Shown one piece after another: positions 1 to 9,044 of a DNA stretch of 64,000 nucleotides (the first letter of the stretch is position 1; every line of letters starts with the position of its first letter). Under the pieces are notes generated by a model, which was not told the origin of the DNA, did not search any database, and was given only the letters and a program-made list of their open reading frames with translations. This stretch comes from Shewanella mangrovisoli. GTDB taxonomy: Bacteria > Pseudomonadota > Gammaproteobacteria > Enterobacterales > Shewanellaceae. A program made the translations under genes and the position numbers. The stretch covers positions 558,001-622,000 of the forward strand of contig NZ_CP080412.1 of assembly GCF_019457635.1 (NCBI RefSeq), written 5' to 3'.

Positions 1-561
1 CGTAAAGCCTTTTTATGGCTGTCGTTAAATCCACAGTTGTGGCCGGATCACTGTATTTCAATCAACCTTTCTGGCAATAGTCTAGGCGCCGAAGGCATGG
101 TGGAATACATAGCTCAGCAGCAACATATTTTCGATATTCCGAGCCAATGTGTGTGCTTTGAAATTACCGAAACTACGGCAATTCAAAATCGCCAGCGCGG
201 CATGGAGATGTTAAGGCAGCTGCGTAAACTCGGGTTTTCCTTCGCATTGGATGATTTTGGCAGTGGCTTTGCGTCCTACGGTTATCTGCGTGAACTGCCG
301 GTGGACTATGTCAAAATCGACGGCTGCTTCGTGAAGAATTTAGCGGTTAATGCCAAGGATTACGCTATCGTTAAATCTATTCAGGACGTATGCCGCGTCA
401 TGGGGATTGAGACGGTTGCCGAGTTTGTCGAAAACCAAGAGATTATCGATAGATTACAAGTGATTGGTATTAACTACGCTCAAGGCTATGCAATCGGACG
501 ACCGCAACCTTTGGCCAGTTATTGCCAGCAGTTTGATATGCAGGCGGCACAACGCGCCTAG
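1..561 (+). CDS. EAL-domain protein, C-terminal part (cut by the left edge)
   Basis: The reading frame is open from base 1, so the gene starts upstream of the window; 186 residues are visible. They are the second half of an EAL domain, which hydrolyses c-di-GMP to pGpG. Seen motifs are FEITET, a DDFGSG metal-binding motif, VKIDG and VAEFVE. The last is a common variant of AEGVE that keeps the catalytic glutamate. No domain follows EAL, and the protein ends 21 residues after a GRPQP motif typical of EAL C-termini. Whether a GGDEF or sensor domain precedes it cannot be seen. The visible catalytic residues look intact, so an active phosphodiesterase is likely, but this is inference. Confidence 0.88.
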   Translation, partial: RKAFLWLSLNPQLWPDHCISINLSGNSLGAEGMVEYIAQQQHIFDIPSQCVCFEITETTAIQNRQRGMEMLRQLRKLGFSFALDDFGSGFASYGYLRELPVDYVKIDGCFVKNLAVNAKDYAIVKSIQDVCRVMGIETVAEFVENQEIIDRLQVIGINYAQGYAIGRPQPLASYCQQFDMQAAQRA

Positions 562-636
562 GGGATTGCGCTTTTAAGATGATTATGCCAATTTACCTCG
601 GAGCATAATTAACACATTGGTAACAAGGGAATAGTT

Positions 637-1440
637 ATGGATGGACTGACGGGGAAAGTAGTCATTATTACGGGCGCTTCAGAAGGTATTGGCCGCGCGC
701 TGGCGATCGCTATGGCACGGGTGGGTTGCCAACTGGTGCTCAGTGCCCGCAATGAAACACGTTTAGCCTCCCTTGCCCTCGAAATCGCGAACTATGGTCC
801 GACTCCCTTTGTGTTTGCCGCTGATGTCAGTAGCGCCTCCCAATGTGAAGCCTTAATTCAAGCCACTATTGCCCATTATGGCCGCCTCGATATTCTCGTG
901 AATAACGCGGGTATGACCATGTGGTCGCGTTTTGATGAGCTCAATCAGTTGTCTGTGCTCGAAGATATCATGCGAGTCAACTATTTAGGCCCAGCGTATT
1001 TAACTCACGCCGCTTTACCCTATTTAAAGTCGAGCCAAGGTCAGGTGGTGGTGGTCGCTTCTGTGGCAGGGTTAACGGGCGTGCCGACACGCAGTGGCTA
1101 TGCCGCCTCTAAACACGCGGTTATCGGCTTTTTTGATTCGCTGCGGATTGAGCTGGCGGATGATAATGTCGCCGTGACTGTGATTTGTCCTGATTTTGTC
1201 GTGTCGCAAATTCATAAGCGTGCCCTCGACGGCGAGGGTAAGCCCCTTGGTAAATCCCCGATGCAGGAAGCCAAAATTATCACCGCCGAGCAATGCGCGA
1301 ACATGATGCTCCCTGTGATCGCGACCCGAGGTCGGCAGCTTATTACGTCACTACGTGGCCGACTCGGGCGCTGGCTAAAGCTTATTGCACCGGGTTTAAT
1401 CGATAAAATTGCCCGCAAGGCGATTGCTTCAGGCCATTAA
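637..1440 (+). CDS. Short-chain dehydrogenase/reductase (SDR) family oxidoreductase
   Basis: A 267-residue classical SDR, a single Rossmann-fold NAD(P)-dependent oxidoreductase of the cytoplasm. The nucleotide-binding glycine motif TGASEGIGR is at residues 12-20 and the structural NNAG at 89-92. The catalytic triad is S142, Y155 and K159 (YAASK). The basic residue R38 after the second strand suggests NADPH preference (inference). The C-terminus (GRLGRWLKLIAPG) is basic and amphipathic, as in SDRs that touch membranes or act on lipids. The start at 637 has AAGGGAAT upstream. The gene stands alone and converges on the small gene at 1444. The substrate is unknown. Confidence 0.9.
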   Translation: MDGLTGKVVIITGASEGIGRALAIAMARVGCQLVLSARNETRLASLALEIANYGPTPFVFAADVSSASQCEALIQATIAHYGRLDILVNNAGMTMWSRFDELNQLSVLEDIMRVNYLGPAYLTHAALPYLKSSQGQVVVVASVAGLTGVPTRSGYAASKHAVIGFFDSLRIELADDNVAVTVICPDFVVSQIHKRALDGEGKPLGKSPMQEAKIITAEQCANMMLPVIATRGRQLITSLRGRLGRWLKLIAPGLIDKIARKAIASGH

Positions 1441-1443
1441 CAC

Positions 1444-1668
1444 TTATTTGCCGCGGTTGAGGTGCTTCACAATGGCTTGCTCGGCCTCGCTTTGGGTCGC
1501 CTTATCGCCATCGGCCTGAATATGGGCGGTGGCTTTGTGGCCTGTGAGGTCCTCGGCAATGTGCAACCAGTCGGGGTGCCAGTAAAAATTCTGTCCCGAT
1601 AGCGTTTGCCAATTGTGCACGCCAGACTTTTCCCCTTGATAAATAATGTCTTTGATCGAATATCCCAT
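1444..1668 (-). CDS. Small hypothetical protein, 74 residues
   Basis: A small soluble protein without signal peptide or membrane segment, rich in Trp, His and Asp. I do not recognise a family. A longer in-frame start exists 16 codons upstream. The start at 1668 is preferred because it is preceded on the minus strand by CAGGGGTTATTT, a good ribosome binding site, and because the protein then starts with a regular MGYSIKD. It converges with the SDR gene, ending 3 bases from its stop. Function unknown. Confidence 0.6.
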   Translation of the reverse strand: MGYSIKDIIYQGEKSGVHNWQTLSGQNFYWHPDWLHIAEDLTGHKATAHIQADGDKATQSEAEQAIVKHLNRGK

Positions 1669-1756
1669 AAATAACCCCTGATATTTTTTGTTGGGTCTAG
1701 ATAGTGCGCCCGCCAAAGGGGGGCTTGTGTGCGTTAGCTCACGCTTTAAGGCAAAA

Positions 1757-1782
1757 ATAAACCCCGCATAGGCGAGGTTTAT
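1757..1782 (-). terminator. Rho-independent terminator of the ImpA-type peptidase gene
   Basis: ATAAACC at 1757-1763 pairs with GGTTTAT at 1776-1782, with further partial pairing inside. Read on the minus strand the stem is followed by TTTTTGCC. It lies 45 bases past the stop of the minus-strand gene at 1827. Confidence 0.75.
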
Positions 1783-1826
1783 GGGTGATTGGGCTTGGAT
1801 GCTAGGCTATCGACATCTATGACCCA

Positions 1827-4800
1827 TTAAGGCTTAGCACATTGGCTAGGTGAGCCTGTGCCTTTCCACAATGTGCTGCCATCGCTAAGTGACAGCGGGA
1901 TAAAGTTTAAACCTTGGCTCATATTTGCCGGCGGTAAATCGGTTTCAAGCTCATACATGCCCATAGGCACCGTACCTTGGCTGGCGTTTGCCGTCACCTG
2001 CGCCGCGGCGAGGCTTGAGTAACGCAGGCCCAACACATCAAAATGGCTGCGCCAATCTTTGCCTGTGAGCTTACTCAGTGATACCAGCATAAAGTCATTG
2101 CCTGGAATATCTCTCACCGTTTTGCCGCCGTAAACGCTATGACCCTCGTATAGGAAGAGTTCAAAGCCCAGTTTGCTGCGGTTAGCCTCCCAGTCGCTGG
2201 CATTATTGGCGTATTTGCCAAAGATGCGGCTGTGCTGGTACAGCAGGGTGAAGATATTGAAGCCATTGCTTAAGCTGGTGCCGTCGCTGAGTGTCATGCC
2301 ATGGGCTTTTAGCGCCATTTGGATGTAAAACGCCATGCGATAGCCGTTGTGTACCGCGTAGGCATTGTTGGCCCAAGGGGCGGTGTATCTGTCTTCGCCC
2401 GCATCGAGCACTTTGCAGTTAGCACCGAAGACCACGCGTTTGCCACTGGTATCCGTGGTGCCAGCGGCATCGGACATAAACACATAGAAGAGATCTTTGT
2501 GATTCATATGACCATCGGTGATGGTGTTGGTATTACCATCACGCAAATAATGGGTTTTCCATAGCACCACATAGGGGAAGATATTGTTGGAGTTTTCCCC
2601 CGCGCGGCTGCCATAGCCTGTCCAATTGTCGCTGTTGGCGGCAGTGGCATATTGCACGTTTAGACGGTTAGTTTGCAGATTGTGGCCGAGCTCGTGGTTA
2701 TCTCCCCAACCCGTGGGTGAAATATTCCAAGCCGCATCCCATGGATTACCGCTACAACCTGAGCCACAGTGGGCGTTTTGGTCATAGTTAGCGTGTTGGA
2801 TGATGCTGCGGGTATGCAAACTGGCATCGGCGCAATCGGCGCCAAACAGTGCCTGACAGCTGGCAAGCACATCCGAGGGGAGAGATTCACTTAAGCTCTT
2901 ACCTTGGATCTTCAGCCCTGCGAGGGTATACACGCTGTTGATATGATCCTCGACAATGCTCTTAAGCAGCGCGTTGACATCCGGGATCTTACCGCCAATC
3001 GCATTCATAAAACGGTCGCGGCGCAAATGTTGCTCGGCGCCATCGGTACGAAGATCCACATGGGGCAACTCAGTATTTTGGATCTTATCGTTAAAGGCCG
3101 TTATTTCCGCGGGATTGGAAAAATCCATAATGCTGGGGTGCTTAGCCACATTTTTGGCTTGCACATCGACACTAAGCGCTCCTTCGCCACCACTGATATA
3201 GAGGTAAATGGGGCCGCCATAGGGGGTTGAAAACTCAATACTTTGCCCTTTGGTGAGCTTGAGGCGTTGCTGGGCAAGTTCCAATGGCGCGCGATAAACC
3301 TTTTGTTCATAGGCGCGGTTAGTATTACGTCTATGATAATTCAGCTTAATTTCGACATTCGCGTTTGTGTTATCTAAGCGGCTGAGGGTGATGGTCTGTC
3401 CGGGTAAGGCGTACCAGCCCGTGGTTGTCCACTGGCCAGAGTAAGGCACTGCGATGCTCTTACGTTCCGTCACTGTGGCAGGATAAGCGTAATGGGCATT
3501 GCTGCCCTTGCTTAGATTAGCCCTGTCGGTGACATACTCACCTAAGTCAGCTTGGGCGAGGTTGTGGGCGCGGGCGTAGCTGACAGTCCAATCGGCAAAC
3601 AGGGCTTGCTGCCACTGGGCGGATTCGGTGTAGGCGATAGGGTAATCGATTTCACTGCGATACTTGTCGGCGAGCAGTAACCCCGCTTTCATCAAGCTGA
3701 AATTAGGGCTGTTAAAAGCATCTATATCATTGTTATCTAAGGTTTCGGCATTGCTGCGATACCAATCCGCGCCCGCCTTAAAGGCCTCGACAAAGGCGCT
3801 ACTGTTACAGCTTAAATAGTTGCCGCTGCAGTCATTGAGTACTTGCGTGTCGAAGCGTTGTTCCCGCAGGTTGGCAAGTAGTTTTTCTACATCTGTTAGT
3901 GCTTTATCTTCCGCCAGAATAGTGCTCACACTCAGATTATCGGCGTTGAGTTTGGACCAATAGTTTCCTGCGGTAGAGAGCCCCATCTCAAGATAGAGTG
4001 GCGAGAGCATAGGGCTTTGATTACGCCAGTAGTTTGAAACTAGCAGCGGAATTCCCGCGGCCTTGGCTTTAGCGATGGCCGCTTGAATGCCCGCGTATCC
4101 TAGGCCATCTCGATCAATATCGCTGATAACAATTAAATCGGGTTTTAAGGTATCGATACAGCTGGCAAGGGCGCTGTAATCACAGCTATTGGCGGCATTG
4201 ATGCTGTGAGCATCGGGATAGTACTTGCTTAGCCAAGTGCGGATCCCTTCGTTATGGGGGAAATACCAGTTGTCGGCACGGCTCGGCATTTGTGCCGTGA
4301 CTATGCTAAGGCCATCCTGCTGATCGCCGCCTTTGGTCAGCCATCCGATAAGGTTTTTAAGCAGCTTATCGCTCTCATCTGAATTATTAACCGCAAACAG
4401 GTTGCCACCCATGGCGGCATAACGCTGGCTCTGTTGTACGCCCGCCATCACTAAACCGCGTACGGCGCTGGCGCCACTGCCATCCACATTCGATGGCAGT
4501 AAGGTAAAAGTGTTTTCCGGCATAAAGCTCGAAAAAGTGATGGAATCATGGGTCGGATGCCAACTGATGCTGTTACCCACACCTTGATAGAGTTCGGTGA
4601 TTTGCGCCGTGCGGGCAGCATCTACTTTCGCAAGTTCAGCAGTGCTGAAATCAATCAACTCATTGGCGCTGGCAAGGGTATGGTCTTGATGGCGAATGGC
4701 ATTTTCAGCATTGCTGATAAAGCTTGGGGTAATAGTGCAATCGGCACTCATAGCCGCCGTAGTATAAGTCAGTTCTGTTAGCATACCGCCACAGCCGCTG

Positions 4801-5048
4801 ATGCTATCCAGCACAAAGCCATTATCGGCTTGAACACTAAAGCTGGCACTTTTACCCGCATCGACCTTTTGGCTGGTGGGTGCGAGTTTGCCACCTAAGA
4901 CTGAACTTGTACTCACCGTATATTGAGTCACAGCTGGAGGTTGGACTGGTGGCTCTGTCGGTGGTGTTGTGCTACCCGTGTCCTCTGAGCCACCGCCACA
5001 ACCAGCGAGTATAAGGGCGATGGCGGCAGAAATGAGTCTAGTCTCCAT
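1827..5048 (-). CDS. ImpA/M60-like secreted zinc metallopeptidase lipoprotein
   Basis: A 1073-residue exported protein. The N-terminus is a short lipoprotein signal with lipobox LAGC (Cys at 16), then a Gly/Ser/Thr/Pro linker and a small beta-rich domain at about 40-110 of the kind that repeats in cell-wall proteins. The catalytic motif HELGHN is at about 785-790, preceded by GWGDN; this pattern belongs to the ImpA/M60-like zinc peptidases, several of which cleave O-glycosylated proteins such as mucins or P-selectin ligands. The stretch at about 250-380, with a Rossmann-like DLIVISDID segment, fits the non-catalytic front domains of ImpA proteins. The start at 5048 has AAGGACTC upstream. It is probably anchored to the outer membrane, but whether it is surface exposed cannot be read from the sequence. 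The substrate is unknown. Confidence 0.85.
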   Translation of the reverse strand: METRLISAAIALILAGCGGGSEDTGSTTPPTEPPVQPPAVTQYTVSTSSVLGGKLAPTSQKVDAGKSASFSVQADNGFVLDSISGCGGMLTELTYTTAAMSADCTITPSFISNAENAIRHQDHTLASANELIDFSTAELAKVDAARTAQITELYQGVGNSISWHPTHDSITFSSFMPENTFTLLPSNVDGSGASAVRGLVMAGVQQSQRYAAMGGNLFAVNNSDESDKLLKNLIGWLTKGGDQQDGLSIVTAQMPSRADNWYFPHNEGIRTWLSKYYPDAHSINAANSCDYSALASCIDTLKPDLIVISDIDRDGLGYAGIQAAIAKAKAAGIPLLVSNYWRNQSPMLSPLYLEMGLSTAGNYWSKLNADNLSVSTILAEDKALTDVEKLLANLREQRFDTQVLNDCSGNYLSCNSSAFVEAFKAGADWYRSNAETLDNNDIDAFNSPNFSLMKAGLLLADKYRSEIDYPIAYTESAQWQQALFADWTVSYARAHNLAQADLGEYVTDRANLSKGSNAHYAYPATVTERKSIAVPYSGQWTTTGWYALPGQTITLSRLDNTNANVEIKLNYHRRNTNRAYEQKVYRAPLELAQQRLKLTKGQSIEFSTPYGGPIYLYISGGEGALSVDVQAKNVAKHPSIMDFSNPAEITAFNDKIQNTELPHVDLRTDGAEQHLRRDRFMNAIGGKIPDVNALLKSIVEDHINSVYTLAGLKIQGKSLSESLPSDVLASCQALFGADCADASLHTRSIIQHANYDQNAHCGSGCSGNPWDAAWNISPTGWGDNHELGHNLQTNRLNVQYATAANSDNWTGYGSRAGENSNNIFPYVVLWKTHYLRDGNTNTITDGHMNHKDLFYVFMSDAAGTTDTSGKRVVFGANCKVLDAGEDRYTAPWANNAYAVHNGYRMAFYIQMALKAHGMTLSDGTSLSNGFNIFTLLYQHSRIFGKYANNASDWEANRSKLGFELFLYEGHSVYGGKTVRDIPGNDFMLVSLSKLTGKDWRSHFDVLGLRYSSLAAAQVTANASQGTVPMGMYELETDLPPANMSQGLNFIPLSLSDGSTLWKGTGSPSQCAKP

Positions 5049-5154
5049 GGAGAGTCCTTAGCATTTGTAGGTAATTAACATTTGCGTAGCATTGTATAGG
5101 AATAATCTGAGTTAAAGTAGATGCATCTTGATTAAATCTCATATAAATCATTAT

Positions 5155-5182
5155 CTTAAAATTGACGGCCGTCAATTTTAAG
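5155..5182. repeat. 28-bp perfect palindrome upstream of the peptidase gene
   Basis: The half-site CTTAAAATTGACGG (5155-5168) is followed immediately by its exact reverse complement (5169-5182). It lies about 105 bases upstream of the start of the minus-strand ImpA-type gene and just past the purD terminator. It has no loop and no T-tract of its own, so an operator for a dimeric regulator is as likely as a terminator arm. Confidence 0.7.
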
Positions 5183-5186
5183 GCAT

Positions 5187-5215
5187 AAAAAAACCGGCTG
5201 GCAGCCGGTTTTTTT
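5187..5215 (-). terminator. Rho-independent terminator of the purHD transcript
   Basis: ACCGGC (5193-5198) pairs with GCCGGT (5204-5209) around loop TGGCA. It is flanked by seven A on the left and seven T on the right, so it can work in both directions. It begins 15 bases past the purD stop. Confidence 0.88.
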
Positions 5216-5229
5216 GAATGATTTAGCCT

Positions 5230-6528
5230 TTAGTCCTGTTGTTCACGGGCAATGGCGCGATAACCAATATCGGTACGGAAATACACATCATCCCAGTGGA
5301 TTTCCTCAACCAGCAGATAAGCGGCTTTTTGTGCTTCGGTCACTGTGTGTCCTAAGGCTGTCGCACATAATACGCGGCCGCCGTTGGTGACCACATGGCC
5401 GTCTTTCATCTCAGTACCCGCGTGGAAGACCTTAGCATCGTGATTACCTAGGCTTAAACCCTGGATCACATCGCCTTTGCGGTAGTCGTCTGGGTAACCG
5501 CCAGCGGCTAACACGACACCGACTGCGGCGCGAGCATCGTACTCGGCGGTGACTTTATCCAGCTCGCCACGGGTGGCGGCTAAACACAGCTCAACCAGAT
5601 CAGACTTTAAGCGCATCATAATAGGTTGGGTTTCTGGATCGCCAAAGCGGCAATTGTATTCCAGTACTTTGGCGCTGCCATCGGGTGCGATCATCAGACC
5701 CGCATACAGGAAGCCAGTGTAAACATTGCCTTCAGCCGCCATGCCATCAACCGTTGGGCGGATAACGTTAGCGATTGTCCAATCATGAACGCTTTGAGTG
5801 ACCACAGGTGCTGGTGAGTAAGCGCCCATGCCGCCAGTGTTTGGACCGTGGTCGGCGTTATCACGGGCTTTATGGTCTTGGCTGGTCGCCATGGCGAGGA
5901 TATTTTTACCATCGACCATAACAATAAAGCTGGCTTCTTCGCCTTTTAAGAATTCTTCGATAACCACGCGAGAACCCGCATCGCCAAACTTGTTGCCCGC
6001 GAGCATATCTTCGATGGCAGCATCCGCTTCGGCTTGGTCTTGGGCGATGATCACGCCTTTACCCGCCGCTAAACCGTCGGCCTTGATTACGACTGGGTAA
6101 CCCGTCTTGCCTGTCAGTTCACGTACGAAGGCTTTAGCGTCTTGGATTTCGGTACAGTTTTTATAACCCGCGGTAGGAATATTGTGGCGAGCCAAAAAGT
6201 CCTTAGTGAAGGCTTTAGAACCTTCTAACTGCGCAGCCGCTTTGGTTGGTCCAAAAATGGGCAGACCCGCAGTGTTAAAGGCATCGACCACACCTAATAC
6301 CAGCGGCGCTTCCGGGCCAACGATGGTGAGTTCGATCTGATTGGTTTTAGCAAAATCGAGCAGGGCAGGAATGTCAGTTGCACTGATATTTAAGTTTTCA
6401 AGCTTTGGCTCGAGAGCCGTGCCCGCGTTACCCGGCGCAACATAAACCAGCTCTACCTGAGGTGATTGTGCCGCTTTCCAAGCTAGGGCATGTTCGCGGC
6501 CGCCGCCACCAATAACTAATACTTTCAT
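5230..6528 (-). CDS. purD: Phosphoribosylamine--glycine ligase (GAR synthetase)
   Basis: A 432-residue ATP-grasp enzyme (family length about 430). It joins glycine to 5-phosphoribosylamine in the second step of de novo purine synthesis. The N-terminal glycine-rich loop GGGGREHAL starts at residue 8. The ATP-grasp core shows KADGLAAGKGV and GPNTGGMGAYSP, and the metal-binding loop reads EYNCRFGDPETQ. The gene follows purH on the same strand after about 100 bases containing a strong hairpin, the purHD order known from enterics. The start at 6528 has AAAGGGATGACT upstream. Confidence 0.97.
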   Translation of the reverse strand: MKVLVIGGGGREHALAWKAAQSPQVELVYVAPGNAGTALEPKLENLNISATDIPALLDFAKTNQIELTIVGPEAPLVLGVVDAFNTAGLPIFGPTKAAAQLEGSKAFTKDFLARHNIPTAGYKNCTEIQDAKAFVRELTGKTGYPVVIKADGLAAGKGVIIAQDQAEADAAIEDMLAGNKFGDAGSRVVIEEFLKGEEASFIVMVDGKNILAMATSQDHKARDNADHGPNTGGMGAYSPAPVVTQSVHDWTIANVIRPTVDGMAAEGNVYTGFLYAGLMIAPDGSAKVLEYNCRFGDPETQPIMMRLKSDLVELCLAATRGELDKVTAEYDARAAVGVVLAAGGYPDDYRKGDVIQGLSLGNHDAKVFHAGTEMKDGHVVTNGGRVLCATALGHTVTEAQKAAYLLVEEIHWDDVYFRTDIGYRAIAREQQD

Positions 6529-6598
6529 GTTAAGTCATCCCTTTGAGTTTTAAATTCTTGTGGTTAGATACTTATGTTCACTGAGTGCGATAAACGAA

Positions 6599-6625
6599 AC
6601 AGCCAGCACATGGCGTGCTGGCTGT
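6599..6625 (-). terminator. Strong hairpin between purH and purD (attenuator or processing site)
   Basis: ACAGCCAGCAC (6599-6609) pairs perfectly over 11 bases with GTGCTGGCTGT (6615-6625), with loop ATGGC. On the minus strand it is followed by TTTCGTTT, a poor T-tract. Partial termination or 3'-end protection of the purH message is therefore more likely than full termination. Confidence 0.65.
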
Positions 6626-6633
6626 AGGTGGCA

Positions 6634-8232
6634 TTAGTGACGGAAGTGGCGCATGCCAGTCATTACCATGGCCATGCCGTGCTCATCGGCTGCGGCGATG
6701 ATTTCAGCATCGCGCATTGAGCCACCTGGCTGGATGATGCAGCTGATGCCCGCCGCCGCCGCGGCATCGATACCGTCGCGGAAAGGGAAGAAGGCATCGG
6801 ACGCCATCACAGAGTTAACCACTTCTAGGCCTTCATCGGCGGCCTTGATACCCGCAATCTTAGCACTGTAGACGCGGCTCATTTGGCCGGCGCCAACACC
6901 GATTGTCATGCCGTCTTTAGCGTAAACAATTGCGTTAGATTTAACGAACTTAGCCACTTTCCAGCAGAACATTAAGTCCTTCAGCTCGCTCTCGGTTGGT
7001 TGACGTTTAGTCACGACTTTAATGTCATCTAAGCCAACCATGCCTTGGTCGCGGTCTTGCACCAGCAGGCCACCGTTCACGCGCTTATAGTCTAAGGTCT
7101 TGGTCTTAGTATCCCATTGACCGCACTCTAACAGACGCACGTTGGTTTTCTTGGCCACTACATCGCGTGCGCCTTGGCTCACGACTGGCGCAATAATCAC
7201 TTCAACGAATTGGCGTTCAACGATAGCGCTAGCGGTTGCTGCATCTAACTCGCCGTTGAAGGCGATAATGCCGCCAAAGGCTGATGTTGGGTCAGTTTGG
7301 TAGGCGCGGTTATAGGCATCGAGTAAGTCTTTACCCAGTGCAACACCACATGGGTTAGCGTGTTTAACGATAACGCAGGCTGGCTCGCTGAACTCTTTCA
7401 CACACTCAAGGGCGGCATCGGTATCGGCGATGTTGTTGTAAGACAGTGCCTTACCTTGCAATTGAACTGCAGTTGCGACTGAGGCTTCGTCGATCTTAGT
7501 GTCAACATAGAAGGCTGCAGTTTGGTGGCTGTTTTCACCGTAACGCAGATCTTGTTTCTTCACTAATTGAGTGTTGAAGGTGCGTGGGAACTTAGAATCT
7601 TCGAAGCACTCATCAGTGCTGTGTGCAGGAACCATAGTGCCGAAGTAGTTGGCGATCATGCCATCGTAACCCGCAGTGTGTTCGAAGGCAGCAATCGCTA
7701 AATCGAAACGGGTCGCGAGAGTCGTGCTGCCATTGTTGGCGGCCATTTCGGCTAATACGCGGTTATAGTCGGCCGCATTTACCACGATAGTCACGTCTTT
7801 ATGGTTTTTCGCCGCAGCGCGCACCATAGTCGGGCCACCGATGTCGATGTTTTCAATCGCATCTTCTAAGGTGCAACCGGCTTTAGCAACGGTATCGGCA
7901 AAAGGGTAGAGGTTAACCGCAACCAGATCGATTGCATTGATGTTGTTGGCAGCCATGACATTTTCATCAAGACCGCGACGCGCCAAAATGCCACCATGCA
8001 CTTTAGGGTGCAGGGTCTTAACGCGACCATCCATGATCTCAGGGTGTCCTGTATAGTCAGATACTTCGATAACAGGCACGCCGTTATCCGCTAACAAGCG
8101 AGCGGTGCCGCCCGTTGACAGCAGTTCAACGCCTTGGGCGTGTAATGCTTTGGCGAATTCGAGAATTCCGGTTTTATCTGAAACGCTTAACAGCGCGCGA
8201 CGAATGGGTCTGGCATTATTTGCAACAGTCAT
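6634..8232 (-). CDS. purH: Bifunctional AICAR formyltransferase / IMP cyclohydrolase
   Basis: A 532-residue enzyme (typical length about 530) that performs the last two steps of IMP synthesis. The N-terminal MGS-like cyclohydrolase domain begins at about residue 10 (LLSVSDKTG) and contains STGGTARLL and [10 protein letters not shown]. The C-terminal transformylase domain has the [11 protein letters not shown] motif, [10 protein letters not shown] and the terminal MTGMRHFRH. The gene is the promoter-proximal member of purHD. The roughly 330 bases upstream are shared with the divergent zntR gene. I looked for a PurR box there (consensus ACGCAAACGTTT) and found none. Confidence 0.97.
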   Translation of the reverse strand: MTVANNARPIRRALLSVSDKTGILEFAKALHAQGVELLSTGGTARLLADNGVPVIEVSDYTGHPEIMDGRVKTLHPKVHGGILARRGLDENVMAANNINAIDLVAVNLYPFADTVAKAGCTLEDAIENIDIGGPTMVRAAAKNHKDVTIVVNAADYNRVLAEMAANNGSTTLATRFDLAIAAFEHTAGYDGMIANYFGTMVPAHSTDECFEDSKFPRTFNTQLVKKQDLRYGENSHQTAAFYVDTKIDEASVATAVQLQGKALSYNNIADTDAALECVKEFSEPACVIVKHANPCGVALGKDLLDAYNRAYQTDPTSAFGGIIAFNGELDAATASAIVERQFVEVIIAPVVSQGARDVVAKKTNVRLLECGQWDTKTKTLDYKRVNGGLLVQDRDQGMVGLDDIKVVTKRQPTESELKDLMFCWKVAKFVKSNAIVYAKDGMTIGVGAGQMSRVYSAKIAGIKAADEGLEVVNSVMASDAFFPFRDGIDAAAAAGISCIIQPGGSMRDAEIIAAADEHGMAMVMTGMRHFRH

Positions 8233-8366
8233 TTGGGTACAGGGTCCAGTTATTTTAGTTTCAAGGATCTTTCGGAAAACAGAACAACTTCTATCGGATT
8301 CTGCTTTCCAAAAGCCCCTTGGTCCTACTTATATTTTTTGTCCCAGCGTCAGGCGCGCGTATTCTA

Positions 8367-8386
8367 CCGTAAAACTGGATTTACGG
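8367..8386. repeat. Inverted repeat in the purH/zntR intergenic region
   Basis: CCGTAAA (8367-8373) and TTTACGG (8380-8386) form a 7-bp dyad with a 6-base spacer, 134 bases upstream of the purH start. On the purH strand it runs directly into TAGAAT, a possible -10 element. It could be a promoter-overlapping operator; no known regulator matches. On the plus strand it is followed by GTGTTTTTT and so could also end leftward-entering transcripts. Confidence 0.4.
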
Positions 8387-8471
8387 GTGTTTTTTCTGCG
8401 CGATTTCACAATATTGATATCAGAACAAAGTGGAATGATTTTTGGGCGAGGTGTAAATTTCAAAATAGCCC

Positions 8472-8503
8472 TTGACCTTGGAGTAGGCTCTAAGGTTTAT
8501 ACT
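8472..8503 (+). promoter_or_regulatory. MerR-type promoter/operator of the zntR-permease operon
   Basis: The -35 element TTGACC (8472-8477) and the -10 element TATACT (8498-8503) are separated by 20 bp. This overlong spacer is the hallmark of MerR-family metal promoters; E. coli zntA also has 20. Within it lies the dyad ACCTTGGAG (8475-8483) and CTCTAAGGT (8488-8496), with one mismatch. The MerR-type gene starts 66 bases downstream, so the operon is very probably controlled by its own first gene. Confidence 0.88.
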
Positions 8504-8568
8504 CGCTTCATCATATTGATTGTCAGTGTTGCTTGAGATGATTCGAGTAAAACTGCAAAGGATTAACT

Positions 8569-9042
8569 ATGTACCGAATTGGTGAGTTAGCCGATTTATG
8601 CGAGGTTAAGGCCGACACCCTCAGATTCTATGAGAAACACGGCCTGCTTTCGCCTTCGAGCCGTACCGACTCTGGCTATCGGGTCTATACCGACGCCGAC
8701 GCGGCGCGGCTGCGTTTTATTCTGCGGGCGAAGGCGGTGGGTTTTACCTTAAGTGAAATCAGTGAGCTGTTGTCTATCGACCTCGACAAATCCAACTGGG
8801 CCTGTGCCGATGTTAAGGGCATGGTCGATCTTAAGCTGGCGCAGGTGCAAGCCAAAATTGCCGAGTTATTGCATTTTCAAACCAGCTTACAGAGTCTGTC
8901 GGATGCCTGCTGCGGCGGGCCGCGTAGCGCCGAACATTGCTCGATTTTAGAGGCGCTAGAGTCGAGTACCGAAAGAGTACGCGTTGAGCATGACCATGGC
9001 GCCACAGATTGCACCACAACCCTAGATAAGTCAGGGAATTAA
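8569..9042 (+). CDS. zntR: MerR-family metal-responsive regulator (ZntR type)
   Basis: A 157-residue cytoplasmic activator. The MerR winged helix-turn-helix occupies residues 1-70 (RIGELAD, TLRFYEKHGLL, GYRVY). A dimerisation helix follows, and a C-terminal metal loop has Cys residues in ACCGGP and EHC. In E. coli ZntR a Cys near the helix start (here in WACAD) and the loop cysteines bind two zinc ions. A vicinal CC in the loop is also seen in regulators of Cd or Pb. The tail is His/Asp rich (VEHDHG). The metal-efflux permease gene starts 2 bases after its stop, so the two are cotranscribed. Zn(II) is the most likely effector, but Cd, Pb or Cu cannot be excluded. Confidence 0.88.
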   Translation: MYRIGELADLCEVKADTLRFYEKHGLLSPSSRTDSGYRVYTDADAARLRFILRAKAVGFTLSEISELLSIDLDKSNWACADVKGMVDLKLAQVQAKIAELLHFQTSLQSLSDACCGGPRSAEHCSILEALESSTERVRVEHDHGATDCTTTLDKSGN

Positions 9043-9044
9043 TT

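Noticed and set aside
8105-8536. Plus-strand 143-codon frame across the purH start
   Set aside because: Most of it is antisense to purH and it has no ribosome binding site; the remainder lies in the purH/zntR control region.
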